Below, one piece after another: positions 7,683 through 17,502 of a DNA stretch of 64,000 nt. The translations under genes were made by a program, and so were the position numbers. Each line of letters begins with the position of its first letter. Within the stretch, counting starts at the first letter, position 1. The notes under the pieces are model-generated. The model had not been told where the DNA came from. It was given only the letters and a program-made list of their open reading frames with translations, and searched no databases. The DNA is from Castellaniella denitrificans (lineage in GTDB: Bacteria > Pseudomonadota > Gammaproteobacteria > Burkholderiales > Burkholderiaceae_B): NCBI RefSeq assembly GCF_042653765.1, contig NZ_JBHSEZ010000001.1, positions 620,001 through 684,000 on the forward strand. The letters are read 5' to 3'.

Positions 7683-9225
7683 CCGCGGCGGCCGGACCGG
7701 CCGGAACCGCTGCTGAATCAGCCGGCCCCGCCTGCGCGGCCGAAGGCGCCGAATCGGCCGGATCGGCCGAATACCCGCCGCCCAGGGCGGCGATCAGCTG
7801 CGCCGATGCCGTCAGGCGCTCGGCGCGCACGTCCAGCGAGGTCTGCTCGGCGCTCAGGGCGCTGGTCTGCGCCTGGACCACGCTCAGGTAATCGACCAGG
7901 CCGGCCCGATACTGGTTGGTGACCTGGCGCAGGGTCTCGCGGGCCGCCGCCAGCGCGCGGTCCCGGGCGGCCTGTTCCTCGGCCAGCGCCTGCGACTGGA
8001 CCAGGGCGTCTTCGACCTCGCGCAGGGCGTCCAGCACGGTCTTGCGGTAGGCGGCCGCCTGGGCGTCGTAGGCCGCGCGGGCGGAAGCCACGGCGGCGGC
8101 GCGCGCGCCGCCGTCGAACAGGCTCGCCGCCAGGGCCGGCCCCAGGGTCCAGAAACGGGCGGGCGCCATGATCCATGAAGCGAACTCCGCCGCCCGGTAG
8201 CCGCCCTGGGCGCTCAGGGTCAGGTCGGGGAACCAGGCGGCCTGCGCCACGCCGATGCGCGCGTTGGCCTGCGCCGTCCGCCGCTCGGCGCCCGCCACGT
8301 CGGGGCGGCGCAGCAGCAGGGCCGAAGGCACGCCCACCGGCACGTCGGGCACCGCCGGCAGGCCGGCGCCGCCGGACAGGCGGAAACTGGCCGGCACCTG
8401 GCCCAGCAGCACCGCGATGGCGTGGATCTGCTGCTCGCGCTGCCAGCCCAGGCGGATGCGCTGGGCGCGGGCCTGGTCCAGCTGCGCGGATGCCGCCGCC
8501 ACGTCGGCCGGGGACGCCACGCCCGCCGCCAGGCGGTTGCGCGTCATCTCCAGCGCGCGGGCGTATTCGTCCAGCGTGCGGGCCAGCAAGGCGTCCTGTA
8601 ACTGGCTGGAACGCACGCCGAAATAGGCCTGCGCCAGGGTGGAGCGCAGGCTCAGGCGCATGGCGTCCAGGTCCGCCGCGCTGGCCTGCTCGCCGGCCCG
8701 GGCCGCCTCGACGTCGCGCCGCACGCGGCCCCACAGGTCGACTTCCCAGCTGGCGGTGGCCGACAGGCTGTAGGTGTTGCCGGGATTGCCCGGCCCGGAC
8801 ACGCCCTCACCCGCCCGGTTCATGGAGCCCGACACGCCCAGCGTGGGGAACAGGCCGGCGCGCGCCGAATCCAGCGCGGCGCGGGCTTCCCGGAACTGGG
8901 CCTCGGCCTGGGCCAGGTCCAGGTTTCCCCGGGGCATGCGATCCATCAGGTCGTCCAGGACCGCGTCACCGAACAGGGTCCACCAGTCGGCGGGCAGCGC
9001 GCGCGGCTGGGTGTCGGCCGGGATCCAGCGGCCTTCCGGCGCGTGGGCGTAGGCCGTCCCGACGTCCTGGACGGGACGCCGGTAGTCGGGGCCGACGGCG
9101 CAGGCCGACAAGGCCAGGGCCGCCGCGGCGGCCATCAGCGCGCGCGCGGCGCGGCGCGGGGAGCGGGCGCCCGGACGCCCCGGGGCGGGGTCCGGATCAC
9201 GACGCGGGGACACGCGATCAGCCAT
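7675..9225 (-). CDS. RND efflux outer-membrane factor, NodT/OprM-type lipoprotein
   Basis: A 516-residue outer-membrane channel subunit for the MdtABC-type pump encoded directly upstream. The N-terminus carries a lipoprotein signal with the lipobox in ALALSACAVGPDYRRP, which is typical of the NodT family. Two OEP repeats follow, with the usual heptad-rich helices (for example SASWEVDLWGRVRRDVEAAR and TNQYRAGLVDYLSVVQAQ). The ATG at 9225 overlaps the mdtC stop by eight bases (9218-9225), suggesting translational coupling; no separate ribosome site is evident. The C-terminal ~25 residues are Ala/Pro-rich and end within the convergent Nudix gene. Confidence 0.93.
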   Translation of the reverse strand: MADRVSPRRDPDPAPGRPGARSPRRAARALMAAAAALALSACAVGPDYRRPVQDVGTAYAHAPEGRWIPADTQPRALPADWWTLFGDAVLDDLMDRMPRGNLDLAQAEAQFREARAALDSARAGLFPTLGVSGSMNRAGEGVSGPGNPGNTYSLSATASWEVDLWGRVRRDVEAARAGEQASAADLDAMRLSLRSTLAQAYFGVRSSQLQDALLARTLDEYARALEMTRNRLAAGVASPADVAAASAQLDQARAQRIRLGWQREQQIHAIAVLLGQVPASFRLSGGAGLPAVPDVPVGVPSALLLRRPDVAGAERRTAQANARIGVAQAAWFPDLTLSAQGGYRAAEFASWIMAPARFWTLGPALAASLFDGGARAAAVASARAAYDAQAAAYRKTVLDALREVEDALVQSQALAEEQAARDRALAAARETLRQVTNQYRAGLVDYLSVVQAQTSALSAEQTSLDVRAERLTASAQLIAALGGGYSADPADSAPSAAQAGPADSAAVPAGPAAAVN

Positions 9226-12200
9226 GGGGGGCAGGTTCCTGTTGCGGCGGGGGAGAGGCACGGCGGCGGGATCCACGCAGGCGATCCAGGCTCAGGTAAA
9301 CGACGGGCGTAGTGTAGAGCGTGAGCACCTGGCTGACCAACAGGCCGCCGAAGATCGTCAGCCCCAGGGGCCGGCGCATCTCCACCCCCGCCCCCGTGGC
9401 CAGCAGCAGCGGCAGCGCGCCCAGCATGGCCGACAGGGTGGTCATCAGGATCGGGCGCAGGCGCGCCAGACAGGCGCGGTAGATGGCCTCGCGCGGGTCC
9501 AGGCCCTCGCGCCGCTGCGCCTGCAGGGCGAAGTCCACCATCATGATGGCGTTCTTCTTGACGATGCCGATCAGCAGGAAGACGCCGATCAGCGCGATCA
9601 GGGTGAATTCCATGCCCACCAGCCGCAGGGCCAGCAAGGCGCCGACGCCGGCCGAGGGCAGCGTGGACAGGATGGTGATCGGGTGGATGGTGCTTTCGTA
9701 CAGCATGCCCAGCACCAGGTACATGGCCACCAGCGCCGCCGCCAGCATCCAGGGCTGCTGCGCCACCGCGTCGCGCATCATGCCGGCGCTCTGGTCCAAC
9801 CCCGCCTGCAGCTCCTGCGTCGGCATGCCGATGCGCGCCACGGCCCGGTCGATGGCCGTCAGCGCCTGGTCCAGGGACACGCCGGGCGCCAGGCCGAAGG
9901 ACACCGAATCGGCCGCCAGCAGGCCCTCGTGGTTGACCGCGCGCGGCGCGGTGCCCTCGGTGATCCGGGTGAAGGCCGTCAGGGGGACGCGCTCGCCGGC
10001 GGCGTTGATCACCTGCAGGGCCTGCAGCGAATGCAGGTCCTGGGCGTACTGGGGCTGCACCGCCATGACGACGTGGTACTGGTTCAGGACGCCGTACAGC
10101 ACGGCCGCCTGCCGCTGGCTGAAGGCGTTGTTCAGCACCCCCGCCAGGTCCGCCATCTGCACGCCCAGGCGCCGGGCGGCTTCCCGGTCGACGACCAGCT
10201 CCACCCGGCGGCCCTTGTCCTCGACGTCGTCGTCGACGTCCACCAGCTCGGGCAGCGCGGCCAGGACGTTGCGCACGCGCGGCAGCCACTGGCCCAGCAA
10301 GGCCAGGTCGCTGCCCATCAGCATGTAGGAATAGGAGCCGGACCGCGAGGAATGGCCCACGAAGATGTCCTGCTGCGGCACCAGGAACATGCGCGCCCCG
10401 GGTGTGTGCTCGAAGCGGGGCCGCAGGCGGTTGACAACGTCGTTGGCGCTGGCCGTGCGCTCGCCCAGGGGCTTGAGCTGGACCTGGATGAAGCTGGAAT
10501 TGCTGCCGCCGCGCCCGCCGGCGTAGGCGGTGACGGTATCCACCGCCGGGTCGGCCAGCAGCACGCGGCGGAACGCGTCCAGCCGGGCCTGGGTCTCACC
10601 GAAGGACGTTCCGGTGTCGACGCGGAAGAAGCCCATCAGCTGACCCGTGTCCTGCTGCGGGAAAAAGCCTTTGGGGATGCTGGCGTACAGGTACACGTTC
10701 AGGCCCACCGTGGCCAGGAGCAGCAGCAGCACGATGCGCCCGTGGTCCAGCGACCAGCGCAGCGACCGCCGGTAGGCGGCCTCGCCCGCCTGGCCGCAGC
10801 GGCGCAGCCACCGCCGCAGCAGGCCCCGGGGCGGCGGCTCGTGCGCGGCCGGCGCGCGCAGCAAGCGCGCCGCCATGACCGGCGTCAGCGTCACCGACAC
10901 CAGCAGGGATACGCCGATGGCCACCGACAGGGTGACGGCGAATTCCTTGAACAGCCGCCCCACCAGGCCGCCCACCAGCCACAGCGGGATGAACACGGCG
11001 ATCAGCGACAGGCTCATGGCCAGCACGGTGAAGCCCACCTCGGTCACGCCGCGCAGGGCGGCGCGCGCAGGGCGCATGCCGCGCTCCACGTGGCGCATGA
11101 TGTTTTCCAACACCACGATGGCGTCGTCCACGACGAAGCCGGTGGCCACGATCAGGGCCATCAGGGAAATCGTGTTCAGGGTGAAGCCGAACCACCACAT
11201 CAGGCTGAAGGTGCTGACCAGCGAGGCCGGCACGGCGACGGCCGGAATCAGGGCGGCGCGCCAGTTGCCCAGGAAGGCCAGCACCACGGCCACCACCAGC
11301 ACGACCGACAGCACCAGGGTCAGTTCGGCCTCGAACAGCGAGGCCCGGATGCTGGGCGTGCGGTCCTGGGCCACGGTCAGGCGCACCTGCTCCGGCAGCA
11401 GCGCCTGGAATTCCGGCAGCAGCGCGCGGATGGCGTCGACGGTCTCGATGATGTTGGCGTCGGCCTGGCGGCGGATGATCATCAGCACGGCGGGGCGGTC
11501 GTTGAAATAGCCGACCTGGTTGGTGTCCTCGACCGAGTCCTCCACCCGCGCCACGTCGCTCAGCCGCACGGGGCGGCCGTCGCGCCATTCCACGACCAGG
11601 GGGGCGTAGTCGGCGGCCTTGCGCAGCTGGCCGTTGGAGTGGATCTGCCACTGGGTGTCGCCGCGCCGCGCCAGCCCGCCGGGGCGCAGCGAATTCACGT
11701 CCTGCAGGACCTGGCGGACGCGGTCCAGCGGAATCCCCATGGATTCCAGCGCGCGCGGGTCCACCAGCACGCGCACGGCCGGCAGCGAGCTGCCCCCCAG
11801 CGTCACCTGGCCCACGCCGTTGACCTGCGCCAGCTTCTGCGCCAGCACAGTGGACGCCAGGTCGTAGAGCTCGCCGCGGGTGGCGGTGTCCGAGGTCAGC
11901 GCCAACGTCATGATGGGCGAGGACGAGGAGTTCACCTTGCGGTAGGTGGGATTGTTGCGCATGCCCGAGGGCAGCATGGGCCGCGCGGCGTTGATGGCGG
12001 CCTGGACGTCGCGCGCGGCGCTGTTGATGTCGCGGTCCAGTTCGAACATTAGGGAGATGTCGGTCTGGCCCTCGCTGCTGCGCGAACTCATGCTGTCCAG
12101 CCCGGCGATCGCGCCCAGCGACTGCTCCAGCGGCATGGCCACGCTGGAAGCCATGGTTTCCGGGCTGGCCCCCGGCAGCGAGGCCGAGACCGAAATCATC

Positions 12201-12328
12201 GGGAAATCCACCTGCGGCAGCGGCGCCACCGGCAGGAAGCGCAGCGCCAGCGCCCCGGCCAGGACCAGCGCCAGGCACAGCAGGGACGTGCCCACCGGCC
12301 GGCGCAGGAACAGGGCGAAGAACCTCAT
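9218..12328 (-). CDS. mdtC: RND multidrug efflux permease, MdtC-like
   Basis: A 1036-residue inner-membrane RND transporter, the normal length for the HAE1 family. The N-terminal TM1 region is followed by the periplasmic porter domain, and TM4 carries the proton-relay Asp pair in GFVVDDAIVVLENI. The second-half signature GIVKKNAIMMVDFAL is near residue 930. Similarity to MdtC includes FLPVAPLPQVDFPMI at the N-terminus. It sits six bases after the mdtB stop and overlaps the outer-membrane-factor gene. MdtB and MdtC form a heteromultimer in enterobacteria; the same is inferred here because two distinct permeases are encoded in tandem. Confidence 0.95.
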   Translation of the reverse strand: MRFFALFLRRPVGTSLLCLALVLAGALALRFLPVAPLPQVDFPMISVSASLPGASPETMASSVAMPLEQSLGAIAGLDSMSSRSSEGQTDISLMFELDRDINSAARDVQAAINAARPMLPSGMRNNPTYRKVNSSSSPIMTLALTSDTATRGELYDLASTVLAQKLAQVNGVGQVTLGGSSLPAVRVLVDPRALESMGIPLDRVRQVLQDVNSLRPGGLARRGDTQWQIHSNGQLRKAADYAPLVVEWRDGRPVRLSDVARVEDSVEDTNQVGYFNDRPAVLMIIRRQADANIIETVDAIRALLPEFQALLPEQVRLTVAQDRTPSIRASLFEAELTLVLSVVLVVAVVLAFLGNWRAALIPAVAVPASLVSTFSLMWWFGFTLNTISLMALIVATGFVVDDAIVVLENIMRHVERGMRPARAALRGVTEVGFTVLAMSLSLIAVFIPLWLVGGLVGRLFKEFAVTLSVAIGVSLLVSVTLTPVMAARLLRAPAAHEPPPRGLLRRWLRRCGQAGEAAYRRSLRWSLDHGRIVLLLLLATVGLNVYLYASIPKGFFPQQDTGQLMGFFRVDTGTSFGETQARLDAFRRVLLADPAVDTVTAYAGGRGGSNSSFIQVQLKPLGERTASANDVVNRLRPRFEHTPGARMFLVPQQDIFVGHSSRSGSYSYMLMGSDLALLGQWLPRVRNVLAALPELVDVDDDVEDKGRRVELVVDREAARRLGVQMADLAGVLNNAFSQRQAAVLYGVLNQYHVVMAVQPQYAQDLHSLQALQVINAAGERVPLTAFTRITEGTAPRAVNHEGLLAADSVSFGLAPGVSLDQALTAIDRAVARIGMPTQELQAGLDQSAGMMRDAVAQQPWMLAAALVAMYLVLGMLYESTIHPITILSTLPSAGVGALLALRLVGMEFTLIALIGVFLLIGIVKKNAIMMVDFALQAQRREGLDPREAIYRACLARLRPILMTTLSAMLGALPLLLATGAGVEMRRPLGLTIFGGLLVSQVLTLYTTPVVYLSLDRLRGSRRRASPPPQQEPAPHG

Positions 12329-12334
12329 GCCGGC

Positions 12335-15300
12335 TCAGCCGCCCGCCGTCCGCCGCCGGCTCAGGCGTTCGAACAGCAGGTAAATCACGGGGGTGGTGAA
12401 CAGCGTCAGCACCTGGCTGCACAGCAGCCCCCCCACCATGGCCAGGCCCAGCGGCTGGCGCAGTTCCGCCCCGGACCCCGACGCCAGCATCAGCGGGATG
12501 GCGCTGAAGAAGGCCGCCAGGGTCGTCATCAGGATGGGCCGGAAGCGCAGCAGGGCCGCCTCGTGGATCGCGGCCTGGGGACCCAGGCCGCGCTCGCGCT
12601 GGGCGTCCAGCGCGAAATCGATCATCAGGATGGCGTTCTTCTTGACGATCCCGATCAGCAGGATGATGCCGATCACGCCGATCATGTCCAGTTCCGCCCC
12701 GCCCAGCCACAGCGCCAGCAGGGCGCCGATGGCCGCCGACGGCAGCGTGGACAGGATGGTGACCGGATGGATCAGGCTTTCGTACAGCACCCCCAGCACG
12801 ATGTACATGGTCACCACGGCCGCCAGCAGCAGCCACAGCGTGCTCGACAGCGAGGACTGGAAGGCCTGGGCCGCGCCCTGGAAGCGGGCCTCGATGGAAT
12901 CGGGCACGCCCAGCGCCGCGCGCGCCGATTCGATGGCCCCCACGGCGTCGGACAGGGCGGTGCCCGGCGCCAGGCTGAACGACACGGTGGCGGCCGGGAA
13001 CTGGTCCAGGCGCTGCACGGCCAGGCGCGCCAGGCCGGGCTCGAAGCGCGCCACGCTGGACAGCGGCGTGACCCCGCCCGAGGCCGTCGGCACGTGCAGG
13101 TGCTCCAGCGCCGCGGGGCCGCCGTCGAGCAGGTCGGCATCGGCCTCCAGCACCACCCGGTACTGGGCCGACTGCGTGTAGATCGTGGAAATCAGCCGCT
13201 GGCCGAAGGCGTCGTAGAGCGCGTCGTCGATCGACGCCTGGGTGACGCCCAGCCGCGCCGCCGCGTCGCGGTCCACCGACACGGCCAGCGCCAGGCCCCG
13301 GTCCTGCAGGTCCCCGGCCACGTCGCGCAGTTCCGGCAGCGCGCGCAGGGCGTCCACCAGCCTGGGCGTCCAGGACGCCAGCGCGGCCTCGTCCGGACCG
13401 GACAGCGTCATCTGGAACTGGGCGCGGCTGACCTGGTCCTCGACGGACAGCTCCTGCACCGGCTGCAGCCAGGCCTCCAGGCCCACCACCGGCCGCAGGG
13501 CCGCCTGCAGGCGCTCGATCACGGCGTCCGCCCGGTCGCGTCGCTCGGCCAGCGGCTTGAGCGTGATCTGCAGGCGCCCGGTGTTCAGCGTGGTGTTGTC
13601 GCCGTCGATGCCGATGAAGGACGCCACCGAATCGACCGCCGGGTCGGCCAGCACCCGTTCGACGGCCTGCTGCTGCAGGCGGCTCATGACCTGGAACGAG
13701 GCCGACTGCGGCCCCTGGGTGATGGCCTGCAGCGCCCCCGTGTCCTGCTGCGGAAAGAAGCCCTTGGGGATGGCGGCGTACAGGCCCGCCGTGACGAGCA
13801 GCGTCGCCACCACCGCCCACAGCGTCGCCCGCTGGTGCGCCAGGACCCAGGTCAGCCCCCGGTCGTAGGCCGCGATCAGCCAGTCCATCAGCGCCCCGGC
13901 CCCTTGCAGGAAGCGCCCGTGCTTTTCTTCCGATTCGGGCCGCAGCATGCGTGCGCACATCATGGGCGTGAGCGTCAGGGAGATCAGCAGCGACAGCAGG
14001 ATGGCCACGGCCAGGGTGACGGCGAACTCGCGGAACAGCCGCCCGACCACGTCGGCCATGAACAGCAGCGGGATCAGCACCGCGATCAGGGACAGGGTCA
14101 GCGACACCAGGGTGAAACCGATCTGCCTGGCCCCGCGCAGCGCGGCCGCCATCGCGGTCTCGCCTTCCTCGATGTGGCGGGCGATGTTCTCGATCATGAC
14201 GATGGCGTCGTCCACCACGAAGCCGGTGGCGATGGTCAGGGCCATCAGGGTCAGGTTGTTGATGCTGAAGCCCAGCAGCGCCATCAGGGCGAAGGTCCCC
14301 ACCAGGGACAGCGGCACGACCACGCCGGGGATCAGGGTGGCCCGCCAGGTGCGCAGGAACACGAAGGTCACCGCCACCACCAGGGCGATGGCCAGCAGCA
14401 TCTCGATCTGCACGTGGGCCACCGAATCGCGGATCGTGTGCGTGCGGTCGGAGGCCACCTGCAGGTCGACGCCGGTGGGCAGGGTGGCCCGCAGGCCGGG
14501 CAGCAGGGCCTGGACGCGGTCCACCACCTCGATCACGTTGGCGCCCGGCTGGCGCTGGATGTTCAGCAGGATGGCCGGCGTGCGGCCGAACCAGGCGGCC
14601 TGGTCGAGGTTCTCGGCCGCGCGGCGCACCCGGGCGACGTCGCCCAGGCGCAGCGGCGCGCCGTTCTCGTAGGCCAGGATCAGGCGCTCGTACTCGGCCG
14701 GGTCCTTGAGCTGGTCGTTGACGCTGATCGTGATCGAGCGCTGCGGGCCGTCCAGGTTGCCCTTGGGCTGGTTGACGTTGGACTGGGTCACGGCCTTGCG
14801 CACGTCGGCCAGCGTCAGCTTGTGGGCGGCCAGGGCCTGGGGATCGACCTGGATGCGCACGGCCGGCCGCTGGCCTCCGGCCACGCTGACCAGGCCGACG
14901 CCGCTGATCTGGGACAGCTTCTGCGCCACGCGCACCTCGATCAGATCGCGCACCTGGGGCAGCGGCAGCGTGGGGGACGTCACCGCCAGGGTCATCACCG
15001 GGGCGTCGGCCGGATTGATCTTGCTGTAGATCGGCGGCGAGGGCATGTCCGAGGGCAGCAGGTTCGAGGCCGCGTTGATGGCCGCCTGCACTTCCTGTTC
15101 GGCCACGTCCAGCGGCAGGCCCAGGTCGAAGCGCAGCGTGATGCGCGACGAGCCTCCCGAACTGGTGGACAGCATCTGCGACAGGCCCGGCATCTGGCCG
15201 AACTGGCGTTCCAGCGGCGAAGTCACCAGCGCGGTCATGACGTCCGGCCCGGCGCCCGGGTACAGGGTGGTGACCTGGATGGTGGGGAAATCGACCTGGG

Positions 15301-15412
15301 GCAGCGCCGACACCGGCAGCTCGCGGTAGGCCAGCAGGCCCGCCAGCGCCAGCGCGACCATCGCCAGGGTCGTGGCGACCGGCCGCAGGATGAACAGGCG
15401 CGACAGGTTCAC
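12335..15412 (-). CDS. mdtB: RND multidrug efflux permease, MdtB-like
   Basis: A 1025-residue RND permease. It has the proton-relay motif GFVVDDAIVMIENI in TM4, the second-half motif GIVKKNAILMIDFAL, and the N-terminal ELPVSALPQVDFPTIQV typical of MdtB. The start is a GTG at 15410-15412 that shares GTGA with the mdtA stop (15409-15411), a classic coupling overlap. It is the first of two permeases; the paralogue mdtC follows six bases after the stop. Substrates cannot be deduced; enterobacterial MdtABC exports bile salts and novobiocin. Confidence 0.95.
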   Translation of the reverse strand: MNLSRLFILRPVATTLAMVALALAGLLAYRELPVSALPQVDFPTIQVTTLYPGAGPDVMTALVTSPLERQFGQMPGLSQMLSTSSGGSSRITLRFDLGLPLDVAEQEVQAAINAASNLLPSDMPSPPIYSKINPADAPVMTLAVTSPTLPLPQVRDLIEVRVAQKLSQISGVGLVSVAGGQRPAVRIQVDPQALAAHKLTLADVRKAVTQSNVNQPKGNLDGPQRSITISVNDQLKDPAEYERLILAYENGAPLRLGDVARVRRAAENLDQAAWFGRTPAILLNIQRQPGANVIEVVDRVQALLPGLRATLPTGVDLQVASDRTHTIRDSVAHVQIEMLLAIALVVAVTFVFLRTWRATLIPGVVVPLSLVGTFALMALLGFSINNLTLMALTIATGFVVDDAIVMIENIARHIEEGETAMAAALRGARQIGFTLVSLTLSLIAVLIPLLFMADVVGRLFREFAVTLAVAILLSLLISLTLTPMMCARMLRPESEEKHGRFLQGAGALMDWLIAAYDRGLTWVLAHQRATLWAVVATLLVTAGLYAAIPKGFFPQQDTGALQAITQGPQSASFQVMSRLQQQAVERVLADPAVDSVASFIGIDGDNTTLNTGRLQITLKPLAERRDRADAVIERLQAALRPVVGLEAWLQPVQELSVEDQVSRAQFQMTLSGPDEAALASWTPRLVDALRALPELRDVAGDLQDRGLALAVSVDRDAAARLGVTQASIDDALYDAFGQRLISTIYTQSAQYRVVLEADADLLDGGPAALEHLHVPTASGGVTPLSSVARFEPGLARLAVQRLDQFPAATVSFSLAPGTALSDAVGAIESARAALGVPDSIEARFQGAAQAFQSSLSSTLWLLLAAVVTMYIVLGVLYESLIHPVTILSTLPSAAIGALLALWLGGAELDMIGVIGIILLIGIVKKNAILMIDFALDAQRERGLGPQAAIHEAALLRFRPILMTTLAAFFSAIPLMLASGSGAELRQPLGLAMVGGLLCSQVLTLFTTPVIYLLFERLSRRRTAGG

Positions 15413-16728
15413 GAAGCCGGGCTCCGGCCGGCGCCCCGGCGCGCCCCCGTCGTCTCCGCCGTTCCGGCCGGCGCCTTGCCGGCGCCGTCACCGGCCCGCG
15501 TCCCGTCCGGCGGGGGCGCGCCGGTGTCCGGCGCGGCCGGACCGCCGGCCCCGGAGCCCGCGGCCTGCGGCGAGACGATCTCCACCTCGCTGCCGTCGCG
15601 CAGCCGGTCCGTGCCTTCGACCGCCACCGTGTCGCCCGCCTGCAGGCCGGACTCGATCACCACCCGCTCGCCGTCGTCCACCCCGGTCGTGACCGGCACG
15701 ACCCGGGCCTTGCCTTCGGCGTCGAGCCGATAGACGTATTCGCCCTGCGAACCGCGCTGCACCGCGCGCAGGGGCAGCGTCACGCCATCCTGCGTCCCCA
15801 GGCGCAGGCGGACCTGGACGAACTGGTTGGGGAACAGGGACTCGTCGGCGTTGTCGAAGCGGGCCTTGAGCTGGACGGTGCCGGTGGCCACGTCGATCTG
15901 GTTGTCCACCGCCACCAGGGTCCCGGTGGCCAGCGCCGTCCCGGCGGCATCGCTGAACAGGCGCGTCTGCAAGCCGGGATCGGCGCGGCGCGCCTCGAGC
16001 AGGGCCTGCAGGCGGGTCTGGGGGATGGAGAACACCACGTCGATCGGCCGGCTCTGCGTCAGCACCACCAGGCCGTCGGTGTCGGAGGCGCGAATCAGGT
16101 TGCCCGCGTCGACCTTGCGCAGGCCCAGGCGGCCGTCCACGGGAGCGCGGATCTCCGTGTAGCCCAGCTGCAGGCGGGCGTCGTCCACCGCCGCCTGGTC
16201 CGATTTCGCCTGCCCCTGGAGCTCGCGCACCAGGGCGCGGGCGGAATCCAGCTGCTGGCGGGCCACCGAATCCTGCTTGAACAGCTGCTCGTATCGGGCC
16301 AGGTCGCGGCGCGCCTGGTCCAGTTGCGCGGCATGCTGCATCTGCTGGCCCAGGGCCTGGTCCAGCTGGACGCGGAAGGGCTTGGGATCGATCACCGCCA
16401 GCACGTCGCCGGCCCGCACGGCCTGGCCGTCGTCGAAGTTCACCGATTGCAGCGGGCCGTCCACGCGCGCGCGGATGGTGACGGTCGCCAGCGGCGTCAC
16501 GGTGCCCAGCGCCCGCAGGGTGCGGTCGATGCGGCCCGGCTCGGCCCGCGCGACGGACACTGGCGTCGCCTGCCCGCTCATCCGGAATCCCCGCCCGCCG
16601 GGGCCGCCCGGGCCACCGGCCGGGCCCGGCCAGAAATACCACAGGGCAAGCGCCATCAGCCCGACGGCGGCCGCCCACACCAGAATCCTGCGGCGCGTCC
16701 CGGCAGGCCGCGTCGTTGCGTTGGTCAT
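15409..16728 (-). CDS. mdtA: RND efflux membrane-fusion protein, MdtA-like
   Basis: A 439-residue periplasmic adaptor linking the RND permeases to the outer-membrane channel. An N-terminal membrane anchor (about residues 14-33) is followed by a Gly/Pro-rich stretch, the first lipoyl half (TIRARVDGPLQSVNFDDGQ), an alpha-helical hairpin (about 125-195), the second lipoyl half (GYTEIRAPVDGRLGLRKV) and beta-barrel domains. The C-terminal ~60 residues are Ala/Gly/Pro-rich and unusual in length. The ATG lies nine bases after the zapD stop, and the ribosome site taggacc overlaps that stop, so the pump is likely read through from pilD-coaE-zapD. Confidence 0.94.
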   Translation of the reverse strand: MTNATTRPAGTRRRILVWAAAVGLMALALWYFWPGPAGGPGGPGGRGFRMSGQATPVSVARAEPGRIDRTLRALGTVTPLATVTIRARVDGPLQSVNFDDGQAVRAGDVLAVIDPKPFRVQLDQALGQQMQHAAQLDQARRDLARYEQLFKQDSVARQQLDSARALVRELQGQAKSDQAAVDDARLQLGYTEIRAPVDGRLGLRKVDAGNLIRASDTDGLVVLTQSRPIDVVFSIPQTRLQALLEARRADPGLQTRLFSDAAGTALATGTLVAVDNQIDVATGTVQLKARFDNADESLFPNQFVQVRLRLGTQDGVTLPLRAVQRGSQGEYVYRLDAEGKARVVPVTTGVDDGERVVIESGLQAGDTVAVEGTDRLRDGSEVEIVSPQAAGSGAGGPAAPDTGAPPPDGTRAGDGAGKAPAGTAETTGARRGAGRSPAS

Positions 16729-16737
16729 GATGGGGTC

Positions 16738-17496
16738 CTACAGATTGCAGCGGGCCAGGCGGAAGGCGACATCGCGGCCAACCGGCTGGGGCTTGAGTTC
16801 ATTGTCCTGGGCGGAGAAGCGCACCCAGATGACGTATTTGTTGGCGCTGACTTCCGGGAAGACGCCCTGGGCCGGATCGACCCAGACGCGCAGCAGCTGG
16901 AAGGACTTGCCGCCCAGCATTTCCTGGTAGGCGCCCTGGCTGGCCATCTGATCGCGGGCATCCCCGGCATCGCGCAGCAACTGCAGGATCAGGGCCATCG
17001 CCCGGTGCAGCGGCATCATCGGCTCGATCCAGCCGCGCAGATCGGCGGCCCGCGTGTCGGCCGGCTTCAACTGCCAGGAATAGTAGGAAGGCATGTCGAC
17101 GGGCGAGGAGCCTCCGGGCACCGTGATCCGCCCACGCAGGCTGGCGAGCCATTCGTTGTCGCGCAGGCATTGGCCGATGCGGCCCTGGCCGGCGAGCGCG
17201 GCGGACACCGCCTGGATTTCCGCCAGGAGCCGGTCCAGCGTGACGCCGTCCACACCCGGGTGTTCGCGCAGGGCCGACAGGGCGGAACGATGCCGGTCCA
17301 TGTCCTGGAGGACCGCCGTGCGGACATCGGCGCGCTCGCAGATGTCCAGCAGATCGAACAGCGTGGCCATGGCGATCTGATGGCAATGGGCGTCTTCGCC
17401 CCGGGCGAAGAAGAACAGGCGGTCGAACAGGTATTCGACCCTCAGCAGGGTGCGTACACGTTCATTGCAGGGATACTCGTAAAGAATCACGCGCAA
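16738..17496 (-). CDS. zapD: Cell division protein ZapD
   Basis: A 250-252-residue ZapD (DUF1342), a cytoplasmic protein that cross-links FtsZ filaments. The conserved N-terminus ILYEYPCNERVRTLLRVEYL and the segments SYYSWQLKP and VSANKYVIWVRF support it. Two starts are possible: TTG at 17496, four bases after tagggt, and GTG at 17490, which gives the family-like beginning M-ILYEYP; I cannot decide between them. It follows coaE with a gap of about 6-12 bases and is followed by mdtA after nine bases. The order pilD-coaE-zapD is common in betaproteobacteria; the efflux operon behind it is not usual as far as I know. Confidence 0.93.
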   Translation of the reverse strand: MRVILYEYPCNERVRTLLRVEYLFDRLFFFARGEDAHCHQIAMATLFDLLDICERADVRTAVLQDMDRHRSALSALREHPGVDGVTLDRLLAEIQAVSAALAGQGRIGQCLRDNEWLASLRGRITVPGGSSPVDMPSYYSWQLKPADTRAADLRGWIEPMMPLHRAMALILQLLRDAGDARDQMASQGAYQEMLGGKSFQLLRVWVDPAQGVFPEVSANKYVIWVRFSAQDNELKPQPVGRDVAFRLARCNL

Positions 17497-17502
17497 AAGA
17501 CC

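Noticed and set aside
10596..15491. Open frame of about 1631 codons on the minus strand across both RND permease genes
   Set aside because: It is a shifted frame of mdtC/mdtB. Its product is Arg/Pro/Gly/Ala-rich without membrane segments, as expected from high-GC third codon positions. The true frames give complete RND proteins.
9224..15733. Long plus-strand open frames (about 940 and 1050 codons) antisense to the efflux operon
   Set aside because: Same antisense artefact: His/Gln/Arg-rich, no recognisable fold, no ribosome site, and fully explained by the sense genes.
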